From: Pseudorasbora parva
Lineage: Eukaryota > Chordata > Actinopteri > Cypriniformes > Gobionidae
Assembly (NCBI RefSeq): GCF_024679245.1
Contig: NC_090180.1
Span: 14,724,007 to 14,788,006, forward strand
DNA length: 64,000 nucleotides
Direction: 5' to 3'
Made by a program: the position numbers and the translations under genes
The notes under the pieces: model-generated
What the model was told of the DNA's origin: nothing
The model's input: the letters and a program-made list of their open reading frames with translations, nothing else
Databases searched by the model: none
Part shown: positions 23,294 to 64,000 of the stretch, one piece after another
Layout: each line of letters begins with the position of its first letter
Position numbering within the stretch: the stretch's first letter is position 1

Positions 23294-24736
23294 CAGGTCG
23301 TGCTTACCGGGTTGTTCATAAAAGCCGAGATGTGCTTAGATGTTGGCTTTTAAAGTGCAGTTTAAAGTTGGAGCATTTTTAATCATTCACACTCTCTTCT
23401 CTCATCTCCCTCTCTCATTGTATGCTACCACAACAAAGCACGCACGTGACAAATAACATTAATACGTGACGTCAGTAACATTATAAGCGGTTATGGTCTA
23501 TTACTGAACCGATACCGAAACGTCGTTGTTTGCATTGCGATGCATCGAAGAAACAATTCATTTCGACACCCCTAACTAAAATACACTTTTATAAAAAATA
23601 AAAAATTTAAAAAATGTACAAACTTTCCGCTATGACCAGTAGACGGCTGCTGAGGAGCACTTATTAGCTATTTTCTCTCCCTATTATAGTTTTATTCACA
23701 AGTTCCATTTGAATTTTTTTTAAAGAAATCATCAAATCACTATTATAACATTAAAAAAAATCTGTTTTTGTCTCTTTTTTTTACTGAAGTGTGAAGTATA
23801 TATTGGAGGAAAGGTCCAATGCCTCATGAAAAACAACTTTTCTTCAAATTGAAAAAATGAATGAAATTACACAGTGAGTAAAGAGCGCTTCATTTATAAT
23901 CATTGAAGCTGTCAGTCAGTTCAGTGCGAACTCGTTAAGTGTGTGTCTGCTTTGTTTATGTCTGTTATAATTTGTATGTGTGTAAAGTCGTAGTACTATA
24001 ATTTTGTTTATCCTGCAGTAAAAATATTACTTTGTATTGACCTGACCAGAAAGCCAAGCTATGTCAGGGTTTTGTGGCTGCCATACCTTGACTTCCTGGT
24101 CACGTCAAAACCATTTGATGCCTCTGCATAAGAGTCATAAAGGTTTTTCATTCAACTTCTTTTTCCCATGGCTTCTTAAGTCTAATGATAGATTTTTGTG
24201 GAGAACATACAGAAATAAGTTATTTCCTAAAAATATTCCCCCTGCTGTCACATTTTAAACGTGAATGTTGCTGTATCCAGGGGGAAAATGCACAAGAAGC
24301 TGTGCTTGTGAGGTAGTCGTAAAAAGAGCTCACTGTAGCCACACAATGATAGCTGTTTCTCACACAAAGCTATCATTTAGGGATGTGCGCAACATCCCTA
24401 AATCTCAATTTCATTAATGTTTAAACAGAAATTTTGCAACTGACTTGTATCATCCCCCCAGCCACCCACTGAGACAATCTGGATATGTGATCCAGTTTGA
24501 AATAGACCACTTAATCTATGAACAGTCAAATCCAATACTGAATGATGCTAAAAATAGGTCAGATACATGCAATGTGCTTGCCTTGCATTATGATCATTGT
24601 ATATTAAACTTCAGCGTGCATTTGGGCAACATTTATAGACATTGATTCAAATCAACTAAATCAATAGTTGCACTGCGCGGGACCGCTAAGTTCAAACCTA
24701 ATAACCTATAAACAGTCCATAAAGTCTGCACATTAA
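23294..24736. other. Intron 1 sequence with hairpins and a repeat end
   Basis: The stretch ending TTTCGACACCCCTAAC near 23575 looks like the right end of another hAT-like repeat whose left end is not evident. Two adjacent hairpins lie at 24345-24403. The 24061-24258 and 24445-24645 open frames have no recognisable domain. Confidence 0.4.
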
Positions 24737-25015
24737 AGTCCCCATGAAATCAAAATGAAAGGATTTTGGCTTTTAGTATGAATATGTTAGCCTTGCTGTT
24801 ATCTAAATGTATGGTGCTCCAAAACAATTACACAATTTGCATTTAGAAGATAAAAGCATGGATCAATAATTTTGATCACATGACTTTGCTCTTCAGCTTC
24901 TCATCAGATTTTCTGTCCAATCAAATGCTCTCAGGGATCTAAAGCGCCCTGCCCCCTAGATTATATAGACGCTGAAGCTGCAGCTAAGATTTGTCACTTT
25001 TTCACACATATCAAG
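24737..25015. repeat. Dispersed cyprinid repeat in intron 1
   Basis: The start AAAGTCCCCATGAAATCAAAAT and the GCGCCCTGCCCCCTAGATTA patch are typical of a repeat seen widely in cyprinid DNA. The ends are not sharply defined. It stops about 230 bp before the start-codon exon. Confidence 0.5.
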
Positions 25016-25282
25016 TCCGAATTCCGAGATATCATGTAAGTGCCTTTGTCATCTTAATGAATTTAATGCATCGTTGTTGAATAAAAGTGTGTGCGTGTGT
25101 GTCTGTGTGTGTGCCTGTGTGTGTGTTGTTTTTCTCAGCTGACAAACTGGCTTGTGTACTTTTAATAATGAGAGTCTGTCTGCTTGACTGCATGCTGTGA
25201 ACATGTGATTCAGCTTCCCTGACCTTTCTGTCCTGTTCCTAGGTGATGTAAAAACACGGTACCATGTGAATGGTTGAGGAAC

Positions 25283-62539
<37,257 letters not shown>

Positions 62540-63055
62540 GTAAGACTTCTAAAATGCATCACTAACCCACACTATAAATCTTTTGTCTTGAATAAGTGTG
62601 TGAATAAGATTTTTTTTTTTTTTTTTTTTTTTAATGGGTCATGAACTAGCTTTTTTGATGTACTGTTGTCTGAGTTCAGCTTATGACGTTTATTTGGTTT
62701 TTACATTCAAAAACATCATAATGGATAAGTAATAGGCTAATTTTCTACCCTGGTTTTGAGCCTAGCTCCTGGAACACTCGTTTTTATGGGCATGCCGCAC
62801 TGAAGACTTGGGAGTATACACCCACTGCTATGACTGGATAACAGTTTTGCATTATTATGATGATTTTCGACTCCGTCAGTACATGTGGGAATTAGCTTGA
62901 AAATGGCAACCGGAATGATTCGCCCACAGCAGGTCTCGGGATATGTATTTATGAAACGCATACAAGATCTCTCATCCTCCAGCGATCAATTGGAATGTTA
63001 TTTTTTATTACTTGGACCACCAGATCGGTGGATATAACCGCGGACTGTGCATCAC

Positions 63056-63089
<34 letters not shown>

Positions 63090-64000
63090 AACATCATGTT
63101 CAAATCTTCCACGATTGTATTTTTCTATCGAGAGAGAGAATATTGAGAAAGGAATGTTATTTTACAATTTAAGATAGCCCATTAAACCCCTTTAGTTCTG
63201 CACCCCCCATTGGACCCGACCGTGGGACCAAAATTGCATCATCATAATCTTTTTTTAAAATCTATAACTCGCGCACCACAAAACTAGATATATATGTATC
63301 ATTTGAAAGATTAGAACCTCAGCTTTCTTAATAACCCAATAACTTCTGCATTTATATTACATAGAAGAAAATATGGTCTGAATTCGACCCCCCCACAATG
63401 ACCCTCCCCCCTTGAGAAAATCATACAAATAATATAAAATTTCATTTTTTTAATCACACAAACACACCTAAAATAGACAAGTCATATATCAAATGAAAGT
63501 TATCGGCCTCAAGAATATCACTGAGCAGTTTTTCACCGATCCAATAATTTAAAGTAACTTTATTATCAAAAGAATCACAAAGATGGAAATGACTCCTTTG
63601 AACAAGCAAACACATGAGTCGTATTCCTGTTTGGATCGCAAACTCGTTGTAAAGCTACTAGCCTCAAATGCTATATCACACTGTAAGAAGAAAAGGTTCT
63701 ATCGGCGCTACATATTTGGAACACTTAAAAGGTTATAGAAGTATATTTGAGTATACTCCAAAACCCCTTTATATAGATATTTAAATAACAAATTAATTAA
63801 CAATAAATCAAAAGATTTATTTTTATATATATGTTTATTATAAAATTGTGAATAGATACAATAGAATATATGCAATATTCCACCACTCTGTTAACTTAGT
63901 GTTTTCTGTAAAATGAGACAATTTTTATCAATTTACTCCAATGTATGTGGGTAGGGCGCTCTTTTAAATTCAGATATTCCTAATTCTCAAAAAAAATGCA
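62540..64000. other. Start of intron 8 with simple repeats
   Basis: T22 run near 62611-62632, (CA)n at 63057-63087, and a C-rich dispersed repeat at about 63197-63560. The next coding exon is not reached. Confidence 0.5.
63681..63765. repeat. Dispersed repeat, copy 2 (AGAAGAAAAGGTTCTATC)
   Basis: Close match to 13246-13330. Confidence 0.7.

Overview
The window is nuclear DNA of a ray-finned fish, most likely a cyprinid (zebrafish/carp/goldfish group). It is AT-rich, has no bacterial-style gene packing, and is crowded with Tc1/mariner, hAT-like and TTAA-flanked DNA transposons of the kinds usual in cyprinids, plus LTR and LINE pieces and long (TA)n, (CA)n and (CT)n microsatellites. Family names for repeats are from recognition of typical fish repeats, not from a database search.

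Only one protein-coding host gene is supported: the 5' part of a beta-galactoside alpha-2,3-sialyltransferase of the ST3GAL3 type, on the + strand. Seven coding exons (25283-25391, 37897-37968, 38338-38385, 43253-43295, 51888-51980, 58403-58497, 62476-62539) have AG/GT splice signals and join in one open frame. They encode the first 174 residues: short cytosolic tail, signal anchor, stem, and the start of the catalytic domain. Sialylmotif L and the rest lie beyond the right edge. A plausible non-coding first exon ends at 20015. Two consecutive exons (72 and 48 nt) are symmetric and can be skipped without breaking the frame.

Layout: 1-19.7 kb is upstream intergenic DNA filled with transposons: a nearly intact Tc1 element (3034-4628), a Tc1 relic split by a hAT-like MITE (9634-10615), a LINE 3' end (10630-11200), and a Tc1 element split by a 3.6-kb hAT-like element that itself holds a 1-kb solo LTR (13484-18290). 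19.7-20.6 kb is the candidate promoter and first exon. 20-25 kb is intron 1, with a hAT-like element carrying a perfect 8-bp target duplication. 25.4-37.9 kb is intron 2, with a four-layer nested transposon stack (29467-32959), a second hAT-like element (33158-34390) and two long hairpins. 38-62.5 kb holds the remaining exons separated by introns with a deleted Tc1 element (43427-44687), a LINE fragment with a YADD reverse-transcriptase motif (50295-51187) and several TTAA-flanked elements. The last exon in the window is preceded by about 160 bp of (CT)n microsatellite that serves as its polypyrimidine tract.

I found no RNA gene, CRISPR array or novel multi-gene system. The interest lies in the splicing architecture of the sialyltransferase gene and in the readable nesting history of the transposons.
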